Below, piece after piece: positions 37,114 through 44,974 of a DNA stretch of 64,000 nt. A program made the translations under genes and the position numbers. Each line of letters begins with the position of its first letter. Position 1 is the stretch's first letter. Below the pieces are notes generated by a model. It saw nothing but the letters and a program-made list of their open reading frames with translations, was not told the DNA's origin and did not search any database. Where the stretch lies: positions 1 through 64,000 of the forward strand of contig NZ_JAFEWF010000012.1 of NCBI RefSeq assembly GCF_017355835.1, written 5' to 3'. The DNA comes from Desertivirga brevis (GTDB lineage: Bacteria; Bacteroidota; Bacteroidia; Sphingobacteriales; Sphingobacteriaceae).

Positions 37114-37145
37114 GCAGGATGGCCTCATGCCATCCTGCTATTGCT
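37114..37145 (+). terminator. Terminator hairpin after the SusD gene
   Basis: Perfect arms GCAGGATGGC (37114-37123) and GCCATCCTGC (37129-37138) with a 5-nt loop, followed by ATTGCTT. Likely stops the rightward operon; the leftward DUF6520 gene ends at once on its far side. Confidence 0.7.
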
Positions 37146-37432
37146 TAATCGCGTTTGTGGTCTGACATTGCCACGATGTCGCTTTCAGAAACAGAATTCA
37201 GAAAGCTTTGCAAACCTTGCTGAGTGGAAGCATCCGTTTGAATGGAACAAGGAAGGGTTTCTCCTGAACCACAACCAGAAGGTTCAGCAACTCCTTGTTG
37301 ATAAGCTGATGCTGACTTTATCTGTGATGAGTTTCCTGTAAATACCCAGGTTGTAGTTCTTCTGGCGCTGGTAAAGGCGCTTCCGATTACTGCTAATGCA
37401 ATTACTGCTGTGCTTAAAATGTACTTTTTCAT
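37145..37432 (-). CDS. DUF6520-like small secreted protein
   Basis: A 95-aa protein with a signal peptide (MKKYILSTAVIALAVIGSAF, cleavage after TSA) and a C-terminal pair of cysteines in PSGCGSGETLPCSI, the mark of DUF6520 proteins found in many Bacteroidota. I use ATG 37432; a TTG upstream adds three residues. The function is unknown. Next upstream lies a MauE-like redox membrane gene in the same orientation, as is often seen with this family. Confidence 0.65.
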   Translation of the reverse strand: MKKYILSTAVIALAVIGSAFTSARRTTTWVFTGNSSQIKSASAYQQGVAEPSGCGSGETLPCSIQTDASTQQGLQSFLNSVSESDIVAMSDHKRD

Positions 37433-37519
37433 GTTTTTCAATTTTTGTGTTTTAAATAATAATAGATGTAGAGTTTAAGGGCTCCTTCACCTGGTGAAAA
37501 AGCTTCTTCTGTGTTGGAA

Positions 37520-37984
37520 TTACTGTCTTGACCTCCTTTCTTTAATCAGTAAGCCGGCGATGGATAGGATGAGAAGCGTTATGTTAAATAGTAAATGAGC
37601 GTCCCAGGAAAGATAGGAGATAAGACCGCCACAGGTGCATGCTGTATCACCCAGTAGGTCAAGGAGAGCCATTACGACATAGAAAGTAAACACGAGCAGG
37701 AGTACAGTTGAGAGCTTGAATCCCAGCTTTCTTGTACTGGGAAAGAACAGAAGGATTACAGTTAGCAATTCAACGGCCGGGATAAACCAGGCAAGTATTC
37801 CAGCAATCGATTCCGGAACAGGTTGGTTTAGCATTTGCCGTTGTGTTTCCTCGAAATTCTGTAGTTTACTTAATGAGGAATAGGTATAGACTAAAATTAA
37901 CAATAGGTAGCAAGTGGTAGTAACCAGATCGGAAGATATATAACCAAGCCTTGCTCTGTTTAGGATCTTGTATTCGATTTCCAT
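37520..37984 (-). CDS. MauE/DoxX-like redox-associated membrane protein
   Basis: A 154-aa integral membrane protein with four predicted helices (about 22-39, 62-81, 92-110 and 128-147). Between helices 3 and 4 it carries ACTCGG with Cys116 and Cys118 on the outer face, typical of MauE-type proteins that deliver reducing power to exported thioredoxin-like partners. The TlpA-like gene at 31 kb, in the same neighbourhood, is a plausible partner. It stands 79 nt upstream of the DUF6520 gene in the same direction, so the two are probably co-transcribed. Not a classical DoxX: the Cys motif decides. Confidence 0.75.
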   Translation of the reverse strand: MEIEYKILNRARLGYISSDLVTTTCYLLLILVYTYSSLSKLQNFEETQRQMLNQPVPESIAGILAWFIPAVELLTVILLFFPSTRKLGFKLSTVLLLVFTFYVVMALLDLLGDTACTCGGLISYLSWDAHLLFNITLLILSIAGLLIKERRSRQ

Positions 37985-38102
37985 AGCCGATGATCTTTAC
38001 TCTAAAATTAGATCAGCTGAGGCGGGAAGTAAAGGGTCGAAAGTCGCGGGATGCAAAGAAGAATAAGGTTGAGGGATGGAGCAAATGCGTGGTTAGTTCT
38101 AC

Positions 38103-38681
38103 CTATTTGCGAAAGATTTCCTGATTCTTAATCCTGCTGAGGTGTTTCCTCGACATGTTCAGGTAGGAGGAAAGCATAGGCAACGTTGCACGATCCGATA
38201 TAAATCTGGATTGCAACCGGAATAGCCGGTATCTCTCAGCCGCTGAGTTGATCCTCAGGAACTGATCTCGCTGCTGTACTCGTTCATACCGGTACTCCAG
38301 CAGTTCCCTAATACCTTGGTTCAGTTCAGGGTAGTCTTTTATCACCAGCATCAGGTCTTCATAGCTGATTTGGTGTACTATACTCCGGTCCATAACTTCA
38401 ACGTAATCTGATGAAACACCTCTGCTAAAAAAGTTACCTGGTATCAGAAAATCATTATCGGTAAAGAACTCTCTTGTAATTTCATTTGATTTCTGCAGGT
38501 AGTAAGAACGAAGCAGCCCTTTTTCTACAAAATAGATTGATCCTGCTTTTTGCCCTCCTCCAAGCAGGATTTGGTTGGGGGAATACACTTGTCTGATAAA
38601 GCTGGCTACAAGAGAGGTTTTAGTTTCAGTTGAGATAGAGGTAAGTTCTGTGAGTCTTACAAAAATAGGATGTATAGTCAT
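38103..38681 (-). CDS. Crp/Fnr-family transcriptional regulator
   Basis: A 192-aa protein: N-terminal cyclic-nucleotide-binding-like beta barrel (residues ~20-110, GGGQKAGSIYFVEKGLLRSYY) and a C-terminal helix-turn-helix (YLNMSRKHLSRIKNQ). There is no Fe-S cysteine set, so it is not an FNR type. It may regulate the adjacent leftward MauE/DUF6520 genes, which start 119 nt further on, or act elsewhere. The binding ligand is unknown. Confidence 0.85.
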   Translation of the reverse strand: MTIHPIFVRLTELTSISTETKTSLVASFIRQVYSPNQILLGGGQKAGSIYFVEKGLLRSYYLQKSNEITREFFTDNDFLIPGNFFSRGVSSDYVEVMDRSIVHQISYEDLMLVIKDYPELNQGIRELLEYRYERVQQRDQFLRINSAAERYRLFRLQSRFISDRATLPMLSSYLNMSRKHLSRIKNQEIFRK

Positions 38682-38745
38682 AGTGATAATTCATGGAACT
38701 AATTTAGTCCGCTATTTTTGCAAGACTGGTGACATCAAATAATTT

Positions 38746-38777
38746 CTTTAAAAAAAGAAAGCCCTTTCGGGCCTTCT
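38746..38777 (-). terminator. Terminator of the DUF6266-CHAP cassette (leftward)
   Basis: Leftward-strand stem GAAGGCCCGAAAGGGCTTTC followed by seven T residues (complement of 38757-38776 with the A-run at about 38750-38756). It lies downstream of the last small gene of the cassette. Confidence 0.85.
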
Positions 38778-38804
38778 TCAACAAGTAGTAACATTTAAAA
38801 ATTT

Positions 38805-39035
38805 CTAGTCTGACTCTCGCTTCACCGTTGCCGCTGAAACTGCAGACGCTACTACTCCTGCTGTTGCCAGGTACCCGGCAACTGTAATCACCGCCGCCGG
38901 TAAACTTATAGGTGCAGTCAATATAGCTCCACTAATTGCTGCTAGCACTAAACCCGCATTCCTTAACTTCTGAAAGAAGGGAGGACAGGGGGAGCTTAGG
39001 CGGGTACTTAAACTTAAGGTATTTTGATTTTTCAT
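38805..39035 (-). CDS. Small membrane protein, holin-like
   Basis: A 76-aa protein with two predicted hydrophobic stretches (residues ~28-48 and 50-70, AVITVAGYLATAGVVASAVSA) separated by a short turn, rich in Ala/Gly/Val. The preceding N-terminus is soluble. Position and size are like phage holins or small accessory membrane proteins of a lysis cassette, but no family is recognised. It is the last gene of a leftward unit with a CHAP hydrolase 52 nt upstream. Confidence 0.5.
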   Translation of the reverse strand: MKNQNTLSLSTRLSSPCPPFFQKLRNAGLVLAAISGAILTAPISLPAAVITVAGYLATAGVVASAVSAATVKRESD

Positions 39036-39087
39036 TCTGTTAATTTTAATTGTTCAAATTCTGTTAATTAAAGCCGGGGTACATTGT

Positions 39088-39633
39088 TTACTGCCACCTG
39101 GAAATGCAATAGATACTGCTAAGCAATCTCCTTTTTCTGAACACGCCATCTCCTTCGCGACTACCGGCTTCGTTGGTATTGCCTTCTACAGAAATGAGCA
39201 TATTACTTTGTATCCGATCAACGAAGCCTACATGAGCAATTCTGCCCTTCTCGGGAAAGTAAAGTCCGAAAACATCTCCAATCAATAGCTTTTTGGGAAA
39301 TGGGCTTCCGCGGATCCAGATCTGCTTGGATTTAGGAAAAAGGGAAGGGCTATAACCTGATCTTGGGTTCGGGATTCCTGCCTTTCCCAGAGCCCAGCAA
39401 ACAAAACTGGCGCACCAGGGAGACCCTCTTTTTAATCCGGCATAAGCCAGGTACTCTTCTACCCGTACGCCATCATTTTTGCCACTTTTCTCCTTTACTC
39501 CAATCTCGGCTGTGTATATAGCCCTCAGGTCTTTTCTGCCTCGAACTGCTTTTTGCTCCTTATTAAAGTTGGTGATGCGAGAGACCTGCGAAAGGAGAAG
39601 AAGGGGCAGGATATAGGTTAATATTTTGATCAT
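39088..39633 (-). CDS. CHAP-domain peptidoglycan amidase/endopeptidase, exported
   Basis: A 181-aa protein (ATG 39633; an ATG 48 nt upstream overlaps the neighbour's end and adds 16 residues with no signal quality). A signal-like hydrophobic stretch MIKILTYILPLLLLSQVS leads to a CHAP hydrolase core. Cys74 (SPWCASFVCWALGK) is the nucleophile and His134 (RIAHVGFVD) its partner, with GNTNEAG at the closing part of the fold. It cleaves cell-wall peptides or amide bonds. It follows a small membrane gene by 19 nt, and a holin-like gene follows downstream. Confidence 0.85.
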   Translation of the reverse strand: MIKILTYILPLLLLSQVSRITNFNKEQKAVRGRKDLRAIYTAEIGVKEKSGKNDGVRVEEYLAYAGLKRGSPWCASFVCWALGKAGIPNPRSGYSPSLFPKSKQIWIRGSPFPKKLLIGDVFGLYFPEKGRIAHVGFVDRIQSNMLISVEGNTNEAGSREGDGVFRKRRLLSSIYCISRWQ

Positions 39634-39652
39634 ATTTTCCTTACTGCTGAGG

Positions 39653-39991
39653 TTAAACGAGGGCTGCAAGCGTGAAAACAAAACTCAGCAGCAGTATTAG
39701 GTAAAAGCCCAGGAAGATAAGCACTTTGTGGAGCTCCTTTAATCCCAGGAAGTCTAAGAACAGGTCGAACTGTGCATATTCGGCAAAGTCGGGCCAGATA
39801 GACCGGATGAGGATCCAGGTAACAGCCTTGAACGTTAGTACGCCAAGGATAGCCACAAAGACAGCACTCAATATGCCCGGATCCAGGGGCGCAGAGGTTA
39901 CATCAATTTCTCTGATCAACCAGGGAAAGGCAAGGAATATGAGATACGATAGGCCTAGCATAGCGTACTCTTTTTTAAGTAATAAATTCAT
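39653..39991 (-). CDS. Hypothetical integral membrane protein
   Basis: From ATG 39991 a 112-aa protein with three predicted membrane helices (LGLSYLIFLAFPWLI, ILSAVFVAILGVLTFKAVTW and KVLIFLGFYLILLLSFVFT). A longer start at 40066 would overlap the DUF6266 gene by 56 nt and add a poor N-terminus, so I prefer the shorter one. It is encoded between a DUF6266 gene and the CHAP hydrolase and may aid export or form the membrane part of the cassette. No family recognised. Confidence 0.6.
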   Translation of the reverse strand: MNLLLKKEYAMLGLSYLIFLAFPWLIREIDVTSAPLDPGILSAVFVAILGVLTFKAVTWILIRSIWPDFAEYAQFDLFLDFLGLKELHKVLIFLGFYLILLLSFVFTLAALV

Positions 39992-40010
39992 CTTTTTCTT
40001 ATTGTTGGTA

Positions 40011-40646
40011 TTAAGAAGTGAATCCCAGATAGTGTGTGGCCGACGCCTTTTTGAATGCCCTATCATGGAAAAAGAAATAGTAATGTAATTTTTGATTCCT
40101 GAAGGCTTCAGGAATGTAGAAATTCGCCACCCGGTCTATCCGTTCTCCGATATTTCGCTCAATTGCATATTCGTTCTTATCGGGCGAATAGATCAATACG
40201 GCTACCTCTTCTGCTGCTCCTTCAGGATTGTAATCCAGCTCGATATCCCATTCCACTCTGACGGTAAAGTTTTCCAGTAATTGCATTGCTGTCCTTGTTC
40301 TGGCAAGAGAGCCAGAGCTAAACATCAGTTCTGGATAATTGATCTCCAGATCCGGGTACTGGCCTTTGAACCCGTTCTTAAGTAGCTGCGACATGGCTGC
40401 TCCATAGCCGCTGGAAAAAGTTTTGCTTTTGCGAGTAATACTTTCTTCCAGCAGACTTCTGATGGGACTTAGCAAGGCCGAGGCCATGGCCATCTTTCGG
40501 TGTGAGGCCAGTTGCAGAAGGCTAAACTCCTGTTGCTTTTTCCTGGGAGCACTTCTGATGTAGCTTCTCTTACTGCCGTTGCAGCCTACTATATCGCCGA
40601 TCCTTCCGGAAAACAGCATCTTTTTTAAGTTACGTAGTATTGCCAT
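40011..40646 (-). CDS. DUF6266 family protein (copy 2)
   Basis: A 211-aa protein starting MAILRNLKKMLFSGRIGDIV, the N-terminal region with FSGRIGDIVGCNGSKRSYIR, which marks DUF6266 and is shared with the next gene (FSGKVGSVVGSNWREINYIR). There is no signal peptide and no membrane segment. The middle (YPELMFSSGSLARTRTAMQ) and beta-rich C-terminus with a repeat of V/I-D-Y stretches are also paralogous. The family's function is unknown; its members are found as pairs in many Sphingobacteriales. A GC-rich hairpin separates it from copy 1. Confidence 0.75.
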   Translation of the reverse strand: MAILRNLKKMLFSGRIGDIVGCNGSKRSYIRSAPRKKQQEFSLLQLASHRKMAMASALLSPIRSLLEESITRKSKTFSSGYGAAMSQLLKNGFKGQYPDLEINYPELMFSSGSLARTRTAMQLLENFTVRVEWDIELDYNPEGAAEEVAVLIYSPDKNEYAIERNIGERIDRVANFYIPEAFRNQKLHYYFFFHDRAFKKASATHYLGFTS

Positions 40647-40675
40647 AGATTTTAAAGGATTAATGATGAGAAAAG

Positions 40676-40696
40676 AGCGGGCCGCTGAGGCCCGCT
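40676..40696 (-). terminator. GC-rich hairpin between the two DUF6266 genes
   Basis: Perfect AGCGGGCC / GGCCCGCT arms with a 5-nt loop. The leftward-strand tail is CTTTTCTC, a weak T-tract, so it may be a processing site or partial terminator that alters the ratio of the two paralogues. Confidence 0.55.
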
Positions 40697-40704
40697 ATGA
40701 TTAA

Positions 40705-41352
40705 TTAAAGTACAGTCACCTCGCCCATGTAATACGAGTTGGAAAGTCTTCCTTTCTCCGGGGAAGTAAGGAAGATATAACCATGAAGAGTATCTCCTGC
40801 ATAGGTAGCCGGAACCTCAATATCGATCGTTCCATCACCTCTTAGTGCAGGGCTAAGACTGTTACTCATAAACAGTTTTTTAATACTGTTATAGAGGATA
40901 ACCGTAACCTTGTCGGATACGCTGCCATTGAACTCGTTTGGTGTAGGATCCCAGCTTGCACTAACCTGTCCTGCTGTATCTGCAGTTAGCGTTGCAGCTC
41001 CCGGTAAATTAAGCGTTCCCTTACTGAGTAGCACCTTAGAATAATCAATGCTGAATTCAGGATAGACACCTGCGATAGCATTTGTGAGATTGTATTGTAC
41101 CGCCAGGTTGTAGGCTGTTGCGCGCCCTGTTTTGCCACCGGCAAATCCCAGGTTCAACAGATCTTTCACCTGACCCAGGAAGGCGACCATCATCGCGAAC
41201 TTCATTTGCTGTTCGATCTGGCCCTGACTGGGGTCTTTTTTACTACGTTTTGCAATTCCGCGGATGTAATTTATTTCCCGCCAGTTACTGCCTACCACAC
41301 TTCCAACTTTACCACTGAATGAGCCATTTGCTCCATTATTAAATTCTGCCAT
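40705..41352 (-). CDS. DUF6266 family protein (copy 1)
   Basis: A 215-aa protein, first gene of the leftward cassette. N-terminus MAEFNNGANGSFSGKVGSVV plus GSNWREINYIRGIAKRS and QGQIEQQMKFAMMVAFLGQV match DUF6266. The C-terminal half is beta-rich (LNLPGAATLTADTAGQVSAS, KVTVILYNSIKKLFM) and ends in a fibronectin-like style. No signal peptide. The paralogue next door shares the same overall plan with low identity. Function unknown. Confidence 0.75.
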   Translation of the reverse strand: MAEFNNGANGSFSGKVGSVVGSNWREINYIRGIAKRSKKDPSQGQIEQQMKFAMMVAFLGQVKDLLNLGFAGGKTGRATAYNLAVQYNLTNAIAGVYPEFSIDYSKVLLSKGTLNLPGAATLTADTAGQVSASWDPTPNEFNGSVSDKVTVILYNSIKKLFMSNSLSPALRGDGTIDIEVPATYAGDTLHGYIFLTSPEKGRLSNSYYMGEVTVL

Positions 41353-41909
41353 TTTTTTAAAAATTTAAAGTTTTACCTTTTTGTGAATTATCGCTCAAAA
41401 CGTATGGATACCGGTATTTTCTGTTTTGATGAAGCAATGTTAAGGGCTATTCCAGCGATCGAAAAATGAGTGAAAGGATTTGAAAGGATTTGAAAGAAAT
41501 TGAAAGGATTTGAAATGAAAGGCAGGTTAAAATCCCTCAGCTTCGTCTGTTATTCGTCTTTTCTTTTACTGTTTGCTAAGACTGATTCGGGATCGGTTCG
41601 GGAAGGCTTTTACTGTTGTTTACCTTTTCTTTTACTAGTCTTTTGCAGTTCTTTTTCTTTTCTTTTACTAAAGTCGGCCAAGACTCGGCCGAGATTCGTC
41701 CAAGAGTCGTAGGGTTTCCGAATCGGTCTTAAACCCATCCCGAAAAGAGGTAAAAGACTTGCCGAAGAGAACCCTTTAAGCCTCTGGTTAAGAAGGTGTT
41801 TAAAGAAATGTTAATAAAAGGGGAAGTGTTGAATAATTTATTGCTGTATGTCACCACTTTGCGAAAAAAGCTGGGCTATTTTGGACAGATAACAACAAAA
41901 GGAGGTTTT

Positions 41910-41966
41910 ATGATGAGAAATTTTACTAAATCTGGTTTTGAAAGATTAAGGAGCCCGCCAGGTTGA
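41910..41966 (+). CDS. Tiny 18-codon ORF with a strong ribosome binding site
   Basis: AAAGGAGG (41898-41905) lies 4 nt before ATG 41910 (a second ATG follows at once), giving MMRNFTKSGFERLRSPPG and TGA at 41964. Such an exact Shine-Dalgarno is unusual among this window's mostly SD-poor genes, which makes deliberate translation likely. It could be a leader peptide upstream of the HTH gene at 42167 or a small basic protein. Confidence 0.4.
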   Translation: MMRNFTKSGFERLRSPPG

Positions 41967-42107
41967 GAAAAACGTGATAGTTTTCATACTATCCTTAGAA
42001 AAAGTACACGTAATGAACTGATAAAGGTTTTCTTCTTTATTGTCTCCGCTTTATTAACGCTCCTAAACCTTTGTCCTAGGCATTACCACCAAATAATTAT
42101 TCGCAAT

Positions 42108-42139
42108 TTTTTCCGGTATGTGTATTCTGCCCGGAAAAA
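42108..42139. promoter_or_regulatory. Perfect hairpin upstream of the excisionase-like gene
   Basis: TTTTTCCGG (42108-42116) and CCGGAAAAA (42131-42139), with a 14-nt loop, lie 27 nt before the ATG of the HTH gene. It may be an operator for its own product or an attenuator; it lacks a following T-run on the plus strand. Confidence 0.5.
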
Positions 42140-42166
42140 TCATTTTCAGTTTAAACCCCTAATAAC

Positions 42167-42451
42167 ATGTTAAATGAATTAAAAATTCAATCCCTAATGA
42201 CAGAGCAACTTCAGGTGCTCAAAGAGATCCGCAAATTTTTTGAAGACTTCTTCAAACCTAAAAAAGTTAATAAAGAAGAGTTGAAAGACGACAATTATGT
42301 AAAGACCCTTCTTGGCATAAGCGACACTACACTTTGGCGAATGAAGCAGAGTGGAATTCTGCTTGGTTCTAAAATTGGCGGTCGTGATTATTATTCTCAC
42401 GAGTACCTGATGCAAGTGTACGAAGACCGCAAAAGGAAAAAGGGAAAATAG
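42167..42451 (+). CDS. Excisionase/MerR-type helix-turn-helix protein
   Basis: A 94-aa protein. After an N-terminal helix (LMTEQLQVLKEIRKFFEDFF) comes the small HTH_17-type fold (KTLLGISDTTLWRMKQSGIL, YYSHEYLMQVYEDRKRKK) typical of excisionase-like proteins in Bacteroidota. These bind DNA and often belong to mobile elements. No integrase is near. A hairpin lies just upstream and a terminator just downstream, so it is a single-gene unit. Confidence 0.75.
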   Translation: MLNELKIQSLMTEQLQVLKEIRKFFEDFFKPKKVNKEELKDDNYVKTLLGISDTTLWRMKQSGILLGSKIGGRDYYSHEYLMQVYEDRKRKKGK

Positions 42452-42461
42452 AGTTTGGAAG

Positions 42462-42489
42462 AGGGGAGGTGCTAGCTACTTCCCCTTTT
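42462..42489 (+). terminator. Terminator after the excisionase-like gene
   Basis: AGGGGAGGT pairs with ACTTCCCCT with one mismatch and a short loop, followed by TTTTG. Confidence 0.7.
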
Positions 42490-42548
42490 GTTTCATCAGC
42501 TTAGCTAGTGTTTTTTATTTAAATTATAATTACATTTCAAAAATCCTT

Positions 42549-43175
42549 ATGCAAGATTTTAATTACCGCCAGCACTTAATTAATATCCATCAAGATCTTC
42601 AATACTTCGTAAACGAGCTTTATGCCTACGGTTTGAGGATCGGAGAGAAGGGCGAGCTATCCGATATGCACAAGATCTTCGAAGTAGGAGACGAAATACC
42701 AGGGGATCTGGACATCTTGTGGGCTTTAGAAAGCGAGGCTGTTGCTGGCTTTGTAAAGATCATTGAATCTCTTTTCGAAATACAAGCCTCTCTGGTTAAC
42801 CTGAACGCACTTTCTGAAGAAGAGTTGGAATTATCTAAGGAGCTTGAATCGGAAGAAGACCCTGAGGAAGAAAACGAACTTCCAGATCTTGGTGTTTACC
42901 TGAACGCCCAACGCTTTGTCTACGGCGAACTTCTTAACGCTTTTCTTGCCACCTGGCAACTGGCCCATCAAACTGAAGAAGTTCCGGAATCAGCTATCAG
43001 TCTTTTTGACGATTATTTCTTCGATGGCAAACTAGAATTAGCATCGGAAGATGCAAATGTTCAGCTACTGATGGAGGGTATAAACGAGATATTAGAGCTA
43101 AACAGGGAGATTAATTATTATGAGGATGAAGATGAGGATATGGATATGAGGAAAATGGGCTGGACAATGGAGTAG
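42549..43175 (+). CDS. Hypothetical acidic protein
   Basis: A 208-aa soluble, strongly acidic protein (runs such as SEEELELSKELESEEDPEEENE and a tail YEDEDEDMDM). There is no signal, membrane helix or domain motif. The ATG at 42549 follows an AT-rich spacer. The neighbour is a serine-protease-like gene 146 nt away, but no operon is evident. Function unknown. Confidence 0.7.
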   Translation: MQDFNYRQHLINIHQDLQYFVNELYAYGLRIGEKGELSDMHKIFEVGDEIPGDLDILWALESEAVAGFVKIIESLFEIQASLVNLNALSEEELELSKELESEEDPEEENELPDLGVYLNAQRFVYGELLNAFLATWQLAHQTEEVPESAISLFDDYFFDGKLELASEDANVQLLMEGINEILELNREINYYEDEDEDMDMRKMGWTME

Positions 43176-43321
43176 AGGAGGGTAACAGCTTCTGTAAATC
43201 GGAATAATTCAACCTACAATTAGATAAAAGAGTCGATTGTCCAACATTAATGCTTACATGTCCAAGGTATAAACTGGTGTTGTTGTTATGTTTGTAACTG
43301 GCCAATCTGCTAATTAAACTA

Positions 43322-44974
43322 ATGCTTGCTGCTGAGAAACTTCTTTTTTCGTTAGTTTTTGTTTTTTTACAACTCAGCAATGCTGCTATTGTAAAAGCAC
43401 AGACGGGTGATATTCAAAGTGTAATTTACAAAGCTATTGAAAAGGCCAGACCTGCGAGTGTAAGGATCTGGGGCTTTGATACGGTTTCAAAACAACAGAA
43501 TAGCGCTCAATTTAGCGGAGTAGTAGTTACCTCAGAGGGCCATGTTCTTACCGTTGCACATACGATCAAACCCGGAAATACCTATAAAATTTTGTTTCCG
43601 GATGGGTTGGAAGTGTTAGGGGTGGCACACGGACGAATAGGGATGGCAAATGATGCCAATCGCCCCGATATGGGAATGATTAAAATTCAACCGAAAGGAA
43701 AATATCCCTTCGCAGAAATGGCCTGGTCCGGATCTCTTAAACCTGATGAGCCTTGCTTAAGTATAGCTTATCCGGAGAAGCTGAATCAGCTTTTTCCAAC
43801 AATAAGATTTGGCGTAATTGCAGATACTCAACTTCATTATGGATTTCTTCGTTCTACTTGCAAAATGGAACCGGGGGACTCCGGTGGCCCGCTTTTCGAT
43901 TATTTAGGCCGGGTAATCGCATTACATAGCAGAATTGATACTCTGGAGAAAGATAACTACGAGGTGCCGGTCGATCTCTATAGAAAGTACTGGACTGCCC
44001 TGAATGAAGTTAAAGATTACGAAACATTACCCTCAACCTTAGATAGCATTGGAACAGATCCTTTGAAAGATGCCATTCTTACCATGACAGAGCTTAAGGC
44101 TTTAACAGCTTCTAAGCGCAAAACAAGTGTGGTTAGTATCCGTACTTTTGACCACGGGAACGAGGTATCTATTCTGGGAACAGTTATTCAATTTAAAGGA
44201 TCCTTGTACGTCCTAAGCAAAAGTTCTGAAGTGGGTGATAAGGGATATATTCTTGCCGCTGGTAGAAAAAATAACTTTAGTATCGTAGCCAGGGATAAGG
44301 ATAAAGACCTGGTATTATTAAAGATTAAGGGGAGTTTACATAAGTCCATTTCAGCACTGCCTCCAGCTTCATCAGATCAAGTGGAACTTAAGACCGGAGC
44401 AATATTATCTGCTCAGTTAGCAGCAAATAAGGTAATGACGGGTGTTTTAAGCAGTGGAGTATTCGATCTACCCTTAATGTTCAGCAGAGGATACTTTGGC
44501 GCCAACGCTGTTTTTAGAAACAGTAAAGTTGAATTGTCAAGTATTTACCCGGGTAGTCCGGCTGAAACAGGAGGGCTGCAATTAGGAGATAAAATTCTGG
44601 AAATAGGAGGTGTTCCCATGACTGCCCCTATTGATTATGGGAGAACATTAGGGGAATATATCCCGGGGGATGATGTAAAAATCAATTTGGAGAGAAATGG
44701 GGCGAACATGGTTAAAGTAATAACCATGAAAAAAGTGCCTGAAACGTCGCACCCTGCAGGCAAATTCCCAGGAGGAAGTAGTACGCGTTGTGACGGCTTC
44801 AAAAATATTTTTGTTCATGATATTGCCGTGCGGGCGGAAGAGTGTGGGAGCCCAATCTTCACAAGCGACGGTAAATTCATGGGGATCAATATTGCCAGGT
44901 TCTCCCGTACCGCAACTGTAGTTATCAAAACATCAGATATTGAATCGTTTCTTGAAACTTCTGTGAAAGAATAA
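43322..44974 (+). CDS. Exported trypsin-like serine protease with PDZ and second, degenerate protease domain
   Basis: A 550-aa protein with a signal peptide (LLFSLVFVFLQLSNAAIVKA). The first S1/DegP-type domain has all three catalytic residues: His80 (VLTVAHTIK), Asp116 (NRPDMGMIKI) and Ser187 (EPGDSGGPLF). After a linker, a second trypsin-like fold (residues ~255-360 plus the C-terminal end) is degenerate: the expected His site is VLSKSSE, and the Ser region reads EECGSPIF instead of GDSGGP. Inserted in it is a PDZ domain (IYPGSPAETGGLQLGDKILEI, about 390-450). Likely a periplasmic quality-control or regulatory protease. The pseudo-domain may bind rather than cut substrates. Confidence 0.82.
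   Translation: MLAAEKLLFSLVFVFLQLSNAAIVKAQTGDIQSVIYKAIEKARPASVRIWGFDTVSKQQNSAQFSGVVVTSEGHVLTVAHTIKPGNTYKILFPDGLEVLGVAHGRIGMANDANRPDMGMIKIQPKGKYPFAEMAWSGSLKPDEPCLSIAYPEKLNQLFPTIRFGVIADTQLHYGFLRSTCKMEPGDSGGPLFDYLGRVIALHSRIDTLEKDNYEVPVDLYRKYWTALNEVKDYETLPSTLDSIGTDPLKDAILTMTELKALTASKRKTSVVSIRTFDHGNEVSILGTVIQFKGSLYVLSKSSEVGDKGYILAAGRKNNFSIVARDKDKDLVLLKIKGSLHKSISALPPASSDQVELKTGAILSAQLAANKVMTGVLSSGVFDLPLMFSRGYFGANAVFRNSKVELSSIYPGSPAETGGLQLGDKILEIGGVPMTAPIDYGRTLGEYIPGDDVKINLERNGANMVKVITMKKVPETSHPAGKFPGGSSTRCDGFKNIFVHDIAVRAEECGSPIFTSDGKFMGINIARFSRTATVVIKTSDIESFLETSVKE

Larger units (their letters stand above)
41353..42166. repeat. 814-bp non-coding stretch with phased repeats
   Basis: A 10-bp tandem repeat (unit TGAAAGGATT, about five copies) lies at 41471-41520. 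Three copies of CTTTTCTTTTACT lie at about 41558-41669. A degenerate 11-bp repeat (GTCGGCCAAGA-like units) lies at 41673-41708 and contains the palindrome CTCGGCCGAG at 41684-41693. A 70-codon frame spans 41500-41712 but is made of the repeats. The last third holds a tiny ORF and a perfect hairpin, listed separately. No gene was found to explain the repeats. Confidence 0.7.

Noticed and set aside
41500..41712. 70-codon ORF with hydrophobic repeats
   Set aside because: It consists of the tandem-repeat DNA (TTTTCTTTTACT and GTCGGCC-type units), so the protein reading is a by-product.
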